Notes under the pieces: model-generated
Told to the model about the DNA's origin: nothing
Databases searched by the model: none
Seen by the model: the letters and a program-made list of their open reading frames with translations, nothing else
Shown here: piece after piece, positions 33,988 to 43,729 of the stretch
How positions within the stretch are numbered: position 1 is the stretch's first letter
Layout of the letters: each line of letters begins with the position of its first letter
From: Agromyces sp. LHK192
GTDB taxonomy: Bacteria > Actinomycetota > Actinomycetes > Actinomycetales > Microbacteriaceae
DNA length: 64,000 bases
Reading direction: 5' to 3'
NCBI RefSeq assembly: GCF_004006235.1
Contig: NZ_CP034753.1
Coordinates: forward strand, 2,852,001-2,916,000
Made by a program: the position numbers and the translations under genes

Positions 33988-34901
33988 CGGTTGTGCTCCA
34001 GGAAGACGGGCTCGCGCCATCCCTCGATCGCCTCGATCATCCGCATCGCGTCGACGGTCTCGCGGACGTTGTGCACCCGCACGATCCGTGCACCCTGCAG
34101 CACGCAGTACACGGCCGCGGCGATCGAGCCCTCGACGCGCTCGCCCCGGTCGCGACGGCCCAGGCTCTCGCCGACGAAGTCCTTGTTCGACAGCGCGACG
34201 AGCGTCGGGTAGCCGAGCGCGGTGATCTCGCCGAGCCGTCGGGTGAGCTCGAGCGAGTGCAGCGTGTGTTTGTTGAGGTCGTGGCCGGGGTCGACGATGA
34301 CCTGCTCCGGCGCCACGCCGCGCGCGAGCGCGTGGGCGACCCGGTCGGTCAGGAACGCAGCGACCTCGCCGACGACGTCGCCGTAGCTCGGCTTCGGGTA
34401 CGCGGTGCGGGGCTCGGCGAGGCTGTGCGTGATGACGATCGCGGCGCCGGTCTCGACGACGACGGCGGCCATGTCGGGGTCGTGCAGTCCGGTCGTGTCG
34501 TTGATCACGTGCGCACCGGCCGCGAGCGCGGCGCGGGCGACCTCGGCGTGGAACGTGTCGACCGAGATCACGGCACCGCTGTCGGCGAGCGCCGCCACGA
34601 CGGGCACGACCCGGTCGATCTCCTCGGCGACGGGGATCGCGGGCCCCGGCGCGAACTTCGCGCCCCCGATGTCGATCCAGTCGGCGCCCTCGTCGATCGC
34701 GCGCCGTGCGGCGTCGACCGCGAGGTCGAGCGCGTCGGTGCGACCGCGGTCGTAGAACGAGTCGGGCGTGCGGTTGACGATCGCCATGACCGCGACCTGC
34801 CGGTCGAAGTCGAACTCGCGCGGGCCGATGGTGCGTCGACCGATCGCGGGCCGACCGCTCGCGGGCGCTCCGTCCGCGTCGGAAGCGGCGGGGCCGCTCA
34901 T
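33984..34901 (-). CDS. Dihydropteroate synthase-family protein, FolP2-like
   Basis: A 305-residue TIM-barrel pterin-binding protein. The N-terminal block reads 'MAIVNRTPDSFYDRG', as in mycobacterial FolP2, where true FolP1 has N-V-T-x-D-S-F-S-D-G. 'DWIDIGGAKFAPG', 'SVDTFHAEVARAAL', 'INDTTGL' and the pterin site 'DPGHDLNKHTLHSLEL' are present, and 'IVRVHNVRET' supplies the Arg and His near the C-terminus. Mycobacterial FolP2 is reported not to supply normal dihydropteroate synthase activity, so the reaction here is open. ATGA overlaps join it to both neighbours: an FAD reductase upstream and a DHFR-fold reductase downstream. Confidence 0.85.
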   Translation of the reverse strand: MSGPAASDADGAPASGRPAIGRRTIGPREFDFDRQVAVMAIVNRTPDSFYDRGRTDALDLAVDAARRAIDEGADWIDIGGAKFAPGPAIPVAEEIDRVVPVVAALADSGAVISVDTFHAEVARAALAAGAHVINDTTGLHDPDMAAVVVETGAAIVITHSLAEPRTAYPKPSYGDVVGEVAAFLTDRVAHALARGVAPEQVIVDPGHDLNKHTLHSLELTRRLGEITALGYPTLVALSNKDFVGESLGRRDRGERVEGSIAAAVYCVLQGARIVRVHNVRETVDAMRMIEAIEGWREPVFLEHNR

Positions 34902-36139
34902 GCTCCGTCCCCCGCGAGCGCGTCGAGCGGCACCGACGGGTCGGCGAGCTCGTCGCGGCTCACCACGCGCTCCGAGCGGATGAGTCGCTGGACGAGCGGG
35001 TTCACGTCCCACACGTTCACGTTCATGCCCGCCACGACCCGGCCGTCGGCGAGCCAGAACGCGACGTACTCCCGCGCGGCCAGGTCTCCCCGGACCACGA
35101 ACTCGGCGTCGCCGGCGAGGTCTCCGTACCCGGAGTACTCCATGCCGAGGTCGTACTGGTCGGTGAAGAAGTACGGCACCTCGTCGTGCACCGCCGCCTC
35201 GCCGACGAGCACCCGGCCGGCCGTGCGGCCGCCCGTATCGGCATTCGCCCAGTGATCGACCCGCAGGTGGCGACCGAGCCGCGCGTTCCACGTCGCCGCG
35301 ACGTCGCCGGCCGCGTACACGTCGGGCGCGCTGGTCGCGAGGCCGGCGTCGGTGGCGACGCCCCCTTCGCGCAGGTCGAGTCCGGCGGATGCCGCGAACC
35401 GCGTGTCGGGCGTCGCCCCGAGGCCGAACACCACGACGTCCGCCGGAAGCTCCTCGCCGGTGCCGAGCACGACCGCGGCCACCCGGCCGCCCTCGCCGCG
35501 CACAGCCTGCACGGCGCCAGGCACGACGAACCGCACGCCCCGTTCCTCGTGCATGGCGCGGAACGACGCGCCGGCCTGCTCGCCGATCGCGTTCGCCAGC
35601 GGCGTCCGCCGCGCGACGACCGTGACCTCGTTGCCGTGCTCGCGGGCCGCTGCGGCCACCTCGAGGCCGATCCATCCGCCGCCCACCACGACGACACGTC
35701 GACCGCCGGGGGCGAGCGCCCGGCGCAGCGCGGTCGCGTCGGGCAGCCGGCGCAGGTGGTGGATGCCGCGGAGGCCTGCGCCGGGACCGGTGAAGCGTCT
35801 CGGCTGCGACCCCGTCGCGATGAGCAGCCGGTCGTAGCGGAGCGGCTCGCCCGCGACCTCCAGCCGGTGCTCGGCGGCGTCCAGCGCGGTCGCCGCCTCG
35901 CCGACGCGGAGTTCGATGTCGCGTTCGCGGTACCACCGTGCGTCGAACGGGTAGACCGCCGACGAGGCATCCGAGCCGAGCAGGTACCCCTTCGACAGCG
36001 GGGGCCGCTCGTACGGCTTCCGCGGTTCCTCGGCGACGACGACGATTTCGCCGTCGAACCCCGAGTCGCGCACCGCCTCGACCGCGCGCGCCGTGGCGAG
36101 GCCGCCTCCGACCGCGATGATCCGCTCGCTCCGTGACAT
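34898..36139 (-). CDS. FAD-dependent NAD(P)H oxidoreductase (ferredoxin-reductase type)
   Basis: A 413-residue flavoprotein. FAD site 'IIAVGGGLATARAVEAVRDSG', then 'YERPPLSKGYLLG' as in ferredoxin reductases of oxygenase systems. NAD(P)H site 'VVVVGGGWIGLEVAAAAREHG', 'VVFGLGATPDT', and the second FAD block 'VYAAGDVA'. A C-terminal reductase domain starts near residue 320 ('EVPYFFTDQYDLGMEYSGYG'). It passes electrons from NAD(P)H to a small redox protein. No ferredoxin gene is adjacent; instead it heads an operon with a FolP2-like protein and a DHFR-fold reductase, joined by 4-bp overlaps. Confidence 0.92.
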   Translation of the reverse strand: MSRSERIIAVGGGLATARAVEAVRDSGFDGEIVVVAEEPRKPYERPPLSKGYLLGSDASSAVYPFDARWYRERDIELRVGEAATALDAAEHRLEVAGEPLRYDRLLIATGSQPRRFTGPGAGLRGIHHLRRLPDATALRRALAPGGRRVVVVGGGWIGLEVAAAAREHGNEVTVVARRTPLANAIGEQAGASFRAMHEERGVRFVVPGAVQAVRGEGGRVAAVVLGTGEELPADVVVFGLGATPDTRFAASAGLDLREGGVATDAGLATSAPDVYAAGDVAATWNARLGRHLRVDHWANADTGGRTAGRVLVGEAAVHDEVPYFFTDQYDLGMEYSGYGDLAGDAEFVVRGDLAAREYVAFWLADGRVVAGMNVNVWDVNPLVQRLIRSERVVSRDELADPSVPLDALAGDGA

Positions 36140-36210
36140 GTCTCGAGTCTTCCACGCCTGCTCGTCGCAGCGGCGGCCCAGGTGTCGATCCGAGGACACT
36201 CGAAGAATGT

Positions 36211-36232
36211 TCAGTGAATCCTCAGCTCATCC
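36211..36232 (+). promoter_or_regulatory. Two 11-bp direct repeats before the response-regulator gene
   Basis: TCAGTGAATCC and TCAGCTCATCC are adjacent and match at 8 of 11 positions, one helical turn apart, the form of OmpR/PhoB-family sites. They end 16 bp before the ATG at 36249, so binding would affect the promoter or start. Confidence 0.45.
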
Positions 36233-36248
36233 GCAGCAGAATGGCGAC

Positions 36249-36941
36249 ATGAGCGACGGACCTCGAATTCTCATCGTCGACGACGAGCCGAACATCCGGG
36301 ACCTGCTGACGACGAGCCTGCGCTTCGCGGGCTTCGCCGTCCGCGCGGTCGCGAACGGCGCGCAGACCATCTCGGCCGTGCTCGAGGAGGAACCCGACCT
36401 GATCATCCTCGACGTGATGCTGCCCGACATGAACGGCTTCAGCGTCACGAAGCGCCTGCGATCGGCCGGCTACACGGCGCCGATCCTCTTCCTGACGGCG
36501 AAGGACGACACCGAGGACAAGATCACCGGCCTGACGGTCGGCGGCGACGACTACGTCACCAAGCCCTTCAGCCTCGACGAGATCGTCGCGCGCATCAAGG
36601 CGATCCTGCGCCGCACGATGCACGCCGAGGAGGACGCGGTCATCCGCACCGGCGAACTCACCATGGACCAGGACACCCACGAGGTGCTCGTCGGCGACGT
36701 GCCGGTCGAACTCAGCCCGACCGAGTTCAAGCTCCTGCGCTACCTCATGCTGAACCCGAATCGCGTGCTCTCGAAGGCGCAGATCCTCGACCACGTCTGG
36801 GAGTACGACTTCAACGGCGACGCCGGCATCGTCGAGAGCTACATCTCGTACCTGCGCCGGAAGCTCGACCAGCACTCGGCCGAGCCCCTGATCCAGACCA
36901 AGCGCGGATTCGGGTACATGCTCAAGTCCTCCAAGGCGTAG
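36249..36941 (+). CDS. OmpR/PhoB-family response regulator
   Basis: A 230-residue regulator. Receiver domain 1-120: acidic pocket 'VDDEP' (residues 10-14), phospho-acceptor Asp55 in 'LIILDVMLP', and Lys in 'DDYVTKPF'. The DNA-binding winged helix 135-228 has 'LSPTEFKLLRYLMLNPNRVLSKAQILDHVWEYDF' and 'VESYISYLRRKLD'. It is paired with the histidine kinase at 36994 (52 bp downstream) and resembles TrcR/CseB-type regulators. The true signal is unknown. Direct repeats before both genes suggest autoregulation. Confidence 0.95.
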   Translation: MSDGPRILIVDDEPNIRDLLTTSLRFAGFAVRAVANGAQTISAVLEEEPDLIILDVMLPDMNGFSVTKRLRSAGYTAPILFLTAKDDTEDKITGLTVGGDDYVTKPFSLDEIVARIKAILRRTMHAEEDAVIRTGELTMDQDTHEVLVGDVPVELSPTEFKLLRYLMLNPNRVLSKAQILDHVWEYDFNGDAGIVESYISYLRRKLDQHSAEPLIQTKRGFGYMLKSSKA

Positions 36942-36949
36942 CACGGCAT

Positions 36950-36969
36950 CGGTACAGGTTCGGTACAGG
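36950..36969 (+). promoter_or_regulatory. 11-bp-spaced direct repeat before the kinase gene
   Basis: CGGTACAGG occurs twice (36950-36958 and 36961-36969), exactly one helical turn apart. It lies just upstream of the TAGACT box at 36979, a position suited to activation by the adjacent response regulator. Confidence 0.5.
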
Positions 36970-36978
36970 GAGCATCCG

Positions 36979-36984
36979 TAGACT
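36979..36984 (+). promoter_or_regulatory. -10 element (TAGACT) of the kinase gene
   Basis: It ends 9 nt before the kinase ATG, so the kinase can be transcribed alone as a near-leaderless mRNA in addition to read-through from the regulator gene. Confidence 0.45.
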
Positions 36985-36993
36985 CGCCCGGCC

Positions 36994-38685
36994 ATGCATC
37001 AGACCCTCTCAGACCGGTGGAACCGCGTCTCCCTGCGCACCAAGATCACCGGGGTGACAGTGCTGATGCTCACCCTCGGGCTGCTCGTCTCGGGCATCGG
37101 CACGGCCGCCATGCTCCGCGGCTACGTCGAGAGCCAGGTCGATGAGAAGCTGAAGGCCCTCGCCTCGAACAGCGACCTGCTGAAGTCGGCGGCACGGGGC
37201 AACGTCGATGCGTACGTCGCCGTCTACGAGGCCGACGGATCGTACGAGGACGACAACTGGTCGGTGATGCAGGAGGGGGCGCCGCCAAGCCGGCCCGCCG
37301 CCCTGTCGATCACCGAGGTGCTCTCGCTGAACCGCGACGGCTACGTGGTGCAGGTGCTTCCCGACGTCAACGGCAACGAGGTCTACCGCGCGATCCTGAC
37401 CGTCCAGCAAGTGGACCAGGGCGACAACGTCGCGGTCGTCGTCGCGCTCTCGACCGCGGAGAGCGATCGCCTCCTCGCGGCCTACCTCACGATCTTCCTG
37501 GGCTTCGGGTTCGGCGTCATCCTGATCGGCGCCCTGCTGACCCGGATGCTCGTGACCTCGACCTTCACGCCGTTGCGCGAGGTCGAACGGACCGCGGCCG
37601 CGATCGCCGACGGCGACTTCAGCCAGCGACTCGGCGGCGCCACGCCGAACACCGAGGTCGGCCGCCTGACCCGGTCGCTCAACACCATGCTGAACCGCAT
37701 CGACCGCGCCTTCCGCGACCGCGCCCGCACGATCGACCAGATGCGCCGCTTCGTCGGTGACGCGTCGCACGAACTGCGCACGCCGCTCGTGTCGGTCCGC
37801 GGCTACGCGGAGCTGTACCGCATGGGCGCGCTGCAGAGCCCGGAGGACGTCGGCCAGGCGATGGATCGCATCGAGAAGGAGGCGATCCGCATGGGCGGGC
37901 TCGTCGAGGACCTCCTCGCCCTCGCCCGCCTCGACGAGGCGAAGCCGCTCGAACTGACCGAGGTCGACCTCGTGCCGTTGGCGCGCGATGCGGCGCTCGA
38001 CGCGATGGCCGCGAACCCGGGCAGGACCGTCACCGTCATCGCGCCCGCGGAGGGCGCACCCGACGACACCGCGCCGGTGCTGCAGGTCGACCTCGTCGCC
38101 GAACCGGCTCGCGGACGCGGCAGCCTCTCGTTCGCCGGAGCGACCCTCGCGCGACTTCGCGGCCGACGGCCGCGGACGAGGCCGGTCGATACGACGGATG
38201 CCTCCGCGGCCGCACAGCCCGAGACGGACGCCGAAGCGTCGGCGTCGTCGGCAGCGGCGGCGGTCGCCGAGCCCACCGCGCCGGTGCGCCGCGCCGTGGT
38301 GCTCGCGGAGGAGAACAAGATCCGTCAGGTCATCACCAACCTGATGGGCAATGCCGTGCGCTTCACCTCCGTGGACAGCCCGATCGACATCCGCGTCTCG
38401 GTCGACGACGAGGCCGAGCGCGCCATGCTCGAGGTCGTCGACCACGGCGAAGGCATCCCGCCGCAGATCCGGGAGAAGATCTTCCAGCGCTTCTGGCGCG
38501 CCGACACGTCCCGCACTCGCGAGACCGGCGGCTCGGGCCTCGGTCTCGCGATCGTGTCGTCGATCGTGGCCGCGCACAACGGCACCGTCGACGTCGTCCA
38601 GACGCCGGGTGGCGGCGCGACGTTCCGGGTCTCGCTGCCCCTCGCCGGCTCGGCGGCCGCGCCGCAGCGCGTCGGCGACGCCTGA
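36994..38685 (+). CDS. Sensor histidine kinase with a long insertion in the ATPase domain
   Basis: A 563-residue kinase. TM1 about 17-40, an extracytoplasmic sensor region (41-150), TM2 about 163-185, a HAMP domain (186-240), and the HisKA helix with phospho-His in 'FVGDASHELRTPLVSV'. The HATPase has the N box 'ENKIRQVITNLMGNAVRF', 'VVDHGEGIPPQ' (G1), 'FQRFWRADTSRT' (F) and 'GGSGLGLAIV' (G2). Between the first HATPase strand (about 345) and the N box (about 434) lies an insertion of about 80 residues, Ala/Glu/Ser-rich with an Arg-rich start, not usual in the family. It is the cognate kinase of the regulator at 36249. Confidence 0.93.
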   Translation: MHQTLSDRWNRVSLRTKITGVTVLMLTLGLLVSGIGTAAMLRGYVESQVDEKLKALASNSDLLKSAARGNVDAYVAVYEADGSYEDDNWSVMQEGAPPSRPAALSITEVLSLNRDGYVVQVLPDVNGNEVYRAILTVQQVDQGDNVAVVVALSTAESDRLLAAYLTIFLGFGFGVILIGALLTRMLVTSTFTPLREVERTAAAIADGDFSQRLGGATPNTEVGRLTRSLNTMLNRIDRAFRDRARTIDQMRRFVGDASHELRTPLVSVRGYAELYRMGALQSPEDVGQAMDRIEKEAIRMGGLVEDLLALARLDEAKPLELTEVDLVPLARDAALDAMAANPGRTVTVIAPAEGAPDDTAPVLQVDLVAEPARGRGSLSFAGATLARLRGRRPRTRPVDTTDASAAAQPETDAEASASSAAAAVAEPTAPVRRAVVLAEENKIRQVITNLMGNAVRFTSVDSPIDIRVSVDDEAERAMLEVVDHGEGIPPQIREKIFQRFWRADTSRTRETGGSGLGLAIVSSIVAAHNGTVDVVQTPGGGATFRVSLPLAGSAAAPQRVGDA

Positions 38686-38821
38686 GCCGGCGGCGCGCTC
38701 CCTCGCGGCCGCTCCTGCACAGTCGCAGGAGCGCACCTCGGATGCACGGACCCGCGCCGCACCGCCGGCCGGAGCTCGGTCATTCCTACGGTGGAACCCC
38801 ATCCACCCGAGAGGAACTCCG

Positions 38822-39112
38822 ATGACCGGTTACCACGTCGACGGCCTGCAGGTGCAGGCCGCGACCCAGTCCGCCCAGACGATCATGGACCGAATCCAAG
38901 GCGACGTGAGCGCGCTGCTCGCCCAACTCACCGGGCTGCAGTCGAGCTGGTCGGGGCAGGCGGCCGCCGCGTTCCAGGCCACGGTCGCCGACTGGCGGGT
39001 CACCCAGCAGCAGGTCGAGCAGAGCCTCGCCGCCATCAATCGCGCTCTCGGCACGGCCGCGACGCAGTACCTCGAGGTCGAGCAGGCGAACGCCCGGCTC
39101 TTCCTCCGCTGA
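38822..39112 (+). CDS. WXG100-family (ESAT-6-like) protein
   Basis: A 96-residue two-helix hairpin protein with the central 'LQSSWSGQAAAAF' (W-x-G in the turn, about residues 40-52). Size and motif fit WXG100 effectors exported by type VII secretion. The C-terminus 'YLEVEQANARLFLR' has the Y-x-x-x-[D/E]-like signal only approximately. No EccC/EssC gene is in the window, so the exporter is elsewhere or absent. GAGAGGA lies 7 nt before the ATG. Confidence 0.9.
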   Translation: MTGYHVDGLQVQAATQSAQTIMDRIQGDVSALLAQLTGLQSSWSGQAAAAFQATVADWRVTQQQVEQSLAAINRALGTAATQYLEVEQANARLFLR

Positions 39113-39151
39113 CGACGCTGCCGCCGTACCGGCACCGCACGCGACGAAACG

Positions 39152-39190
39152 GCGATGGGCGCCTCCCCCCGCAGGGGAGACGCCCATCGC
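39152..39190. terminator. Bidirectional hairpin between the WXG100 gene and groEL
   Basis: Ten-base arms GCGATGGGCG and complement, then one mismatch and six more pairs around a 5-nt loop. Both convergent genes end within 40 bp of it. Confidence 0.75.
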
Positions 39191-39216
39191 GTCAGCTGGT
39201 CAGCCGTGGAACGGAC

Positions 39217-40878
<1,662 letters not shown>

Positions 40879-40905
40879 TTAGCACTCAGCTCAGACGAGT
40901 GCTAA
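40879..40905 (-). promoter_or_regulatory. CIRCE operator of groEL
   Basis: A perfect TTAGCACTC - 9 nt - GAGTGCTAA inverted repeat, the HrcA binding site, placed at the predicted transcription start, 43 bp before the groEL ATG. Confidence 0.97.
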
Positions 40906-40909
40906 CACG

Positions 40910-40938
40910 ATTCTGGCACTCTCGATCCGAGAGTGCAA
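40910..40938 (-). promoter_or_regulatory. groEL promoter with a second CIRCE-like palindrome in the spacer
   Basis: TTGCAC (40938-40933) and CAGAAT (40915-40910) are 17 nt apart. The spacer and part of the -35 form a perfect dyad at 40916-40936 with 9-bp arms, in which GCACTC and GAGTGC are separated by 9 nt as in CIRCE. Confidence 0.65.
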
Positions 40939-41012
40939 GCGAGCCGGATGCCCCGCGCGCACGCCCCGCAGGCTTCCCGGGACATCCCGCGTCGCGGTCG
41001 CGACGAGCCCGA

Positions 41013-42083
41013 TCAGGGTGCGAACGAGACGGATCCGTCGACGGGCACGAGTTCGATCCACGTGTTGCCGGGCGCCAGGCGCAGCGGGCTGCCGTCGTCG
41101 GCGGTCAGCACCACGGGCGCCGCCTGTTCGGCCTTCGACCAGGAACCGTGCGCCGTCCGCCCGGCCGTCGAGACCCAGGCCTCCCCGCCGCCGACGAGCA
41201 CGGTCCGCGGCACGTCGCCGTCGCTCCAGTCGATCTCCACTCTTAGGATCACCACGTTCGTCGCGCGGACCCGGTCGCCGCATGCCTCGTGGTCTGGCTC
41301 GCCCTCCTGCGACCGCAACCAGGACGCGCCGGCCGCGTCCCACTCCCACGACGGGTACCTCGCGTCCGAGAAGACGGTGTCGATCCGCGCGGTCGCGACC
41401 GCGGCGTAGCCGGGTTCGGCCAGCGGATCGGCGCCGCCGTACGCGAACTGCACGCGCGGCGGCGCGAGGTCGGCGTGACGGGCGACGGCCTCGGTCGCGT
41501 CGAGGATCACGTCGTGCGGTCCGGGACGCTCATCGGCGCGGTGGAACAGCCCCGTGTCGTCGTAGTCGAACACGAGGTTCACGAGCGGCGTCGCTTCCAT
41601 CGCCTCGACGAACCGCTCCTGGCCGCCGGAGTACGCGACCAGGCCGCCGAGCGGCGACAGGATGTCGGGATCCATCGGCCGGATGGATCGCACGGGACCG
41701 AGTTCCTCGGGCACGTCGGAGTGCCAGACGGCCGCGTATCGCGTGATCCCGCCTTCGACGAGTTCCTCGAACACGAGGTCGGCGCGATTGAGCGCGATCT
41801 GCGGCCGCGCGTCCTCGTGGTTGTCGATCTTGACCGCGAGCGACGGGTGCACCGTCGCCGCCGGATCGACGGGCGTCCCGCGAAGCGGTGCGAATCCGAT
41901 CGCTGACGGCGCAACGGGATCTGCCGGCTGCGGCCGGACGGCGGCGGTGGGTTCGGCGGTCTTCGCCGGAGCCGCGTCGGCCTCGGCCGTGCATCCCGCG
42001 ACGCCGATCACGACGACCGCGAGGCCCATGAGCGCGACGAGCCGCGCAGCGGCTCCCACCGCCCGAGCCGCTCGCCCCGACAT
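41013..42083 (-). CDS. DUF3048-domain lipoprotein
   Basis: A 356-residue exported protein. The signal peptide ends in the lipobox 'VIGVAGC' (Cys about residue 31), so it is anchored to the outer face of the membrane. 'SLAVKIDNHEDARPQIALNRADLVFEELVEGGITRYAAVWHS' and 'GPVRSIRPMDPDILSPLGGLVAYSGG' are the hallmarks of DUF3048 (YerB-like), a family of unknown role in the Gram-positive envelope. An Asp/Glu-rich C-terminal part follows. ATG 42083. The 176-bp region to groEL holds the groEL promoter. Confidence 0.9.
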   Translation of the reverse strand: MSGRAARAVGAAARLVALMGLAVVVIGVAGCTAEADAAPAKTAEPTAAVRPQPADPVAPSAIGFAPLRGTPVDPAATVHPSLAVKIDNHEDARPQIALNRADLVFEELVEGGITRYAAVWHSDVPEELGPVRSIRPMDPDILSPLGGLVAYSGGQERFVEAMEATPLVNLVFDYDDTGLFHRADERPGPHDVILDATEAVARHADLAPPRVQFAYGGADPLAEPGYAAVATARIDTVFSDARYPSWEWDAAGASWLRSQEGEPDHEACGDRVRATNVVILRVEIDWSDGDVPRTVLVGGGEAWVSTAGRTAHGSWSKAEQAAPVVLTADDGSPLRLAPGNTWIELVPVDGSVSFAP

Positions 42084-42201
42084 GCATGGATCGTAGCGGC
42101 GCGCCGTGCCTCAGGAACTCCGCGCCGCGCCGGACCGGGCCGATATCCCCCGCCCGCGGGCGGACGCCGCCGTTCGTCCGGCTGAGACCCGGACATGCGA
42201 G

Positions 42202-42228
42202 TGCGCCGCCCGGAAGCCGGGCGGCGCA
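42202..42228 (-). terminator. Strong hairpin after cspA
   Basis: Perfect 12-bp arms (TGCGCCGCCCGG and complement) with a 3-nt loop, 15 bp after the cspA stop on the minus strand. Confidence 0.85.
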
Positions 42229-42242
42229 TCCGTGAACTCGGA

Positions 42243-42446
42243 TCAGGCGGGGCGTACCGACTCGGCCTGCGGTCCCTTGGACCCGGTCCCGACCTCGAAG
42301 ACGACCTGCTGGCCTTCCTCGAGGACCTTGTAGCCCGACATGTCGATGGCGGAGTAGTGGACGAAGACGTCCTGCCCGCCGCCGTCGACGGTGATGAACC
42401 CGTATCCCTTTTCAGCGTTGAACCACTTGACGGTTCCGTTCGCCAT
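42243..42446 (-). CDS. cspA: Cold-shock protein CspA family
   Basis: A 67-residue single cold-shock domain: '[31 protein letters not shown]' carries RNP1 (K-G-Y-G-F-I) and RNP2 (V-F-V-H-Y), and the end '[10 protein letters not shown]' is typical. It binds single-stranded RNA and melts structure. The 196-bp region upstream (42447-42642) has no gene and probably holds its promoter and a long leader, as in other csp genes. A strong terminator follows, so it is monocistronic. Confidence 0.97.
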   Translation of the reverse strand: MANGTVKWFNAEKGYGFITVDGGGQDVFVHYSAIDMSGYKVLEEGQQVVFEVGTGSKGPQAESVRPA

Positions 42447-42642
42447 GCGTTGCTCCCAGAGTGCAGTGTGTCGTCAGCACGTGCGTGTTGCCAGTACCGG
42501 GCCCCGAATCGTGCTGACCCTGTCGGAATTCCGTGCCGTTCACACTGGATCGGGTGACCGTCTCCAGATTGGAGGCCGGGACGGCGACTGCACAAGAGCC
42601 CGCCGGACGCGAATGGTCGCAGAATGGCAACGATTCGACTGA

Positions 42643-43188
42643 TCAGCCACCCACTGCGGTCGCGTAGTCGGACCCGAGGACGACCGCGAGCGGCGTGCCG
42701 ATCTCCGCGAACGTCGCCTCGAAGCGCACCTCGGTCTCGGGGAGCGCCTGAGCGACGCCTCGCGCGGCACCCTCCAGCTCAGGGGCGCTGTAGTAGACGT
42801 AGCTCTCCGTGAGGTCCTGCTCGCTGGCGTTCACGGTCGCGCCGACCGGGATGCCGGCCGCGACGAGCGCCTCCGACGCCTTCGCGGCGAGTCCCGAGGT
42901 GGTGGTCCCGTTCAGCACCGTCACCGGCACGTCCGGCGCGATCGTCGGTTCGGCGGTGACCACCGGCGCTGCCGACTCCGTCGGCTGCGCCTCGTCCGCG
43001 AAGTCGAGGCGGCCGCTGTTGACGACGACGGCCGTGATGCCGATGCCGACGAGCACGGCCGTCGCCAGAGCGGCCCATCCGAACATGATCCAGCGATGAC
43101 CGGGGCGCTGCGGTGCGCGGTGCGCTCCGACGCGTTCCACACCGTGCGGAATGCGATCGAAGCGATCGCGGGGGTACTTCTGCGCCAT
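42643..43188 (-). CDS. LytR_C-domain membrane protein
   Basis: A 181-residue protein: basic cytosolic N-terminus, one membrane helix (about 34-56), then an extracytoplasmic LytR C-terminal domain ('VTVLNGTTTSGLAAKASEALVAAGIPVGATVNASE', then 'SYVYYSAPELEGAARGVAQAL'). This domain occurs in wall-associated proteins of actinobacteria; the enzyme part of LytR is absent. It follows the DUF3263 gene by 29 bp on the same strand, probably as an operon. Confidence 0.88.
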   Translation of the reverse strand: MAQKYPRDRFDRIPHGVERVGAHRAPQRPGHRWIMFGWAALATAVLVGIGITAVVVNSGRLDFADEAQPTESAAPVVTAEPTIAPDVPVTVLNGTTTSGLAAKASEALVAAGIPVGATVNASEQDLTESYVYYSAPELEGAARGVAQALPETEVRFEATFAEIGTPLAVVLGSDYATAVGG

Positions 43189-43217
43189 GGGGTCCAGTCG
43201 AGGGTTCGGGGCCGGGC

Positions 43218-43517
43218 TCAGTCGAGCGTCCGGCCGAGGGTCAGGGTACGTCGGGATCGTGCGAGCGCGCGGCCCTCGCGCATCCGCTGCAACCGCCGGA
43301 CCAGGATCGGATCGTGCCGCAGCGCGGCCGGGTCGTCGATGAGGCCGTCGAGGATACGGTAATAGCGGGCCGCGGAGATGCCGAACTCGTCGCGCACCGC
43401 CTCCGCCTTCGCACCCGGGTGACCGAATCCGCGCGTCTCGAACTCGAGGATCCTGACGGACCGTGCGTCGAGCCGCCCGTGCCCGTCAGGGCGCTCGGAG
43501 GCCGTCGCGCCGCTCAT
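43218..43517 (-). CDS. DUF3263 protein
   Basis: A 99-residue helical protein with 'RILEFETRGFGHPGAKAEAVRDEFGISAARYYRILDGLIDDPAALRHDPILVRRLQRMR', the whole of DUF3263. The middle looks like a helix-turn-helix ('AVRDEFGISAARYYRIL'), so DNA binding is possible but unproven. It is found only in actinobacteria, usually next to a LytR_C gene as here. Confidence 0.88.
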   Translation of the reverse strand: MSGATASERPDGHGRLDARSVRILEFETRGFGHPGAKAEAVRDEFGISAARYYRILDGLIDDPAALRHDPILVRRLQRMREGRALARSRRTLTLGRTLD

Positions 43518-43729
43518 GCTCGCCTCCCGTCGGGCACGGCCCTTCACCGTGCTTCTCGCACATCCTAGGCAGTCGACGGCTGGGAGCAGCCCGAGTCGTC
43601 CGGCGTGCCGACCGCGAATCGCCCGGCGCGGTCCGGCGGGAACAGTCCGGGACCCGCCGACGTTGCCGGAATCGGCGGGTAGGCTGACTCCGCCTGCGAA
43701 CCCGGCGGCTGCCGGATGGAAGGAGAACC

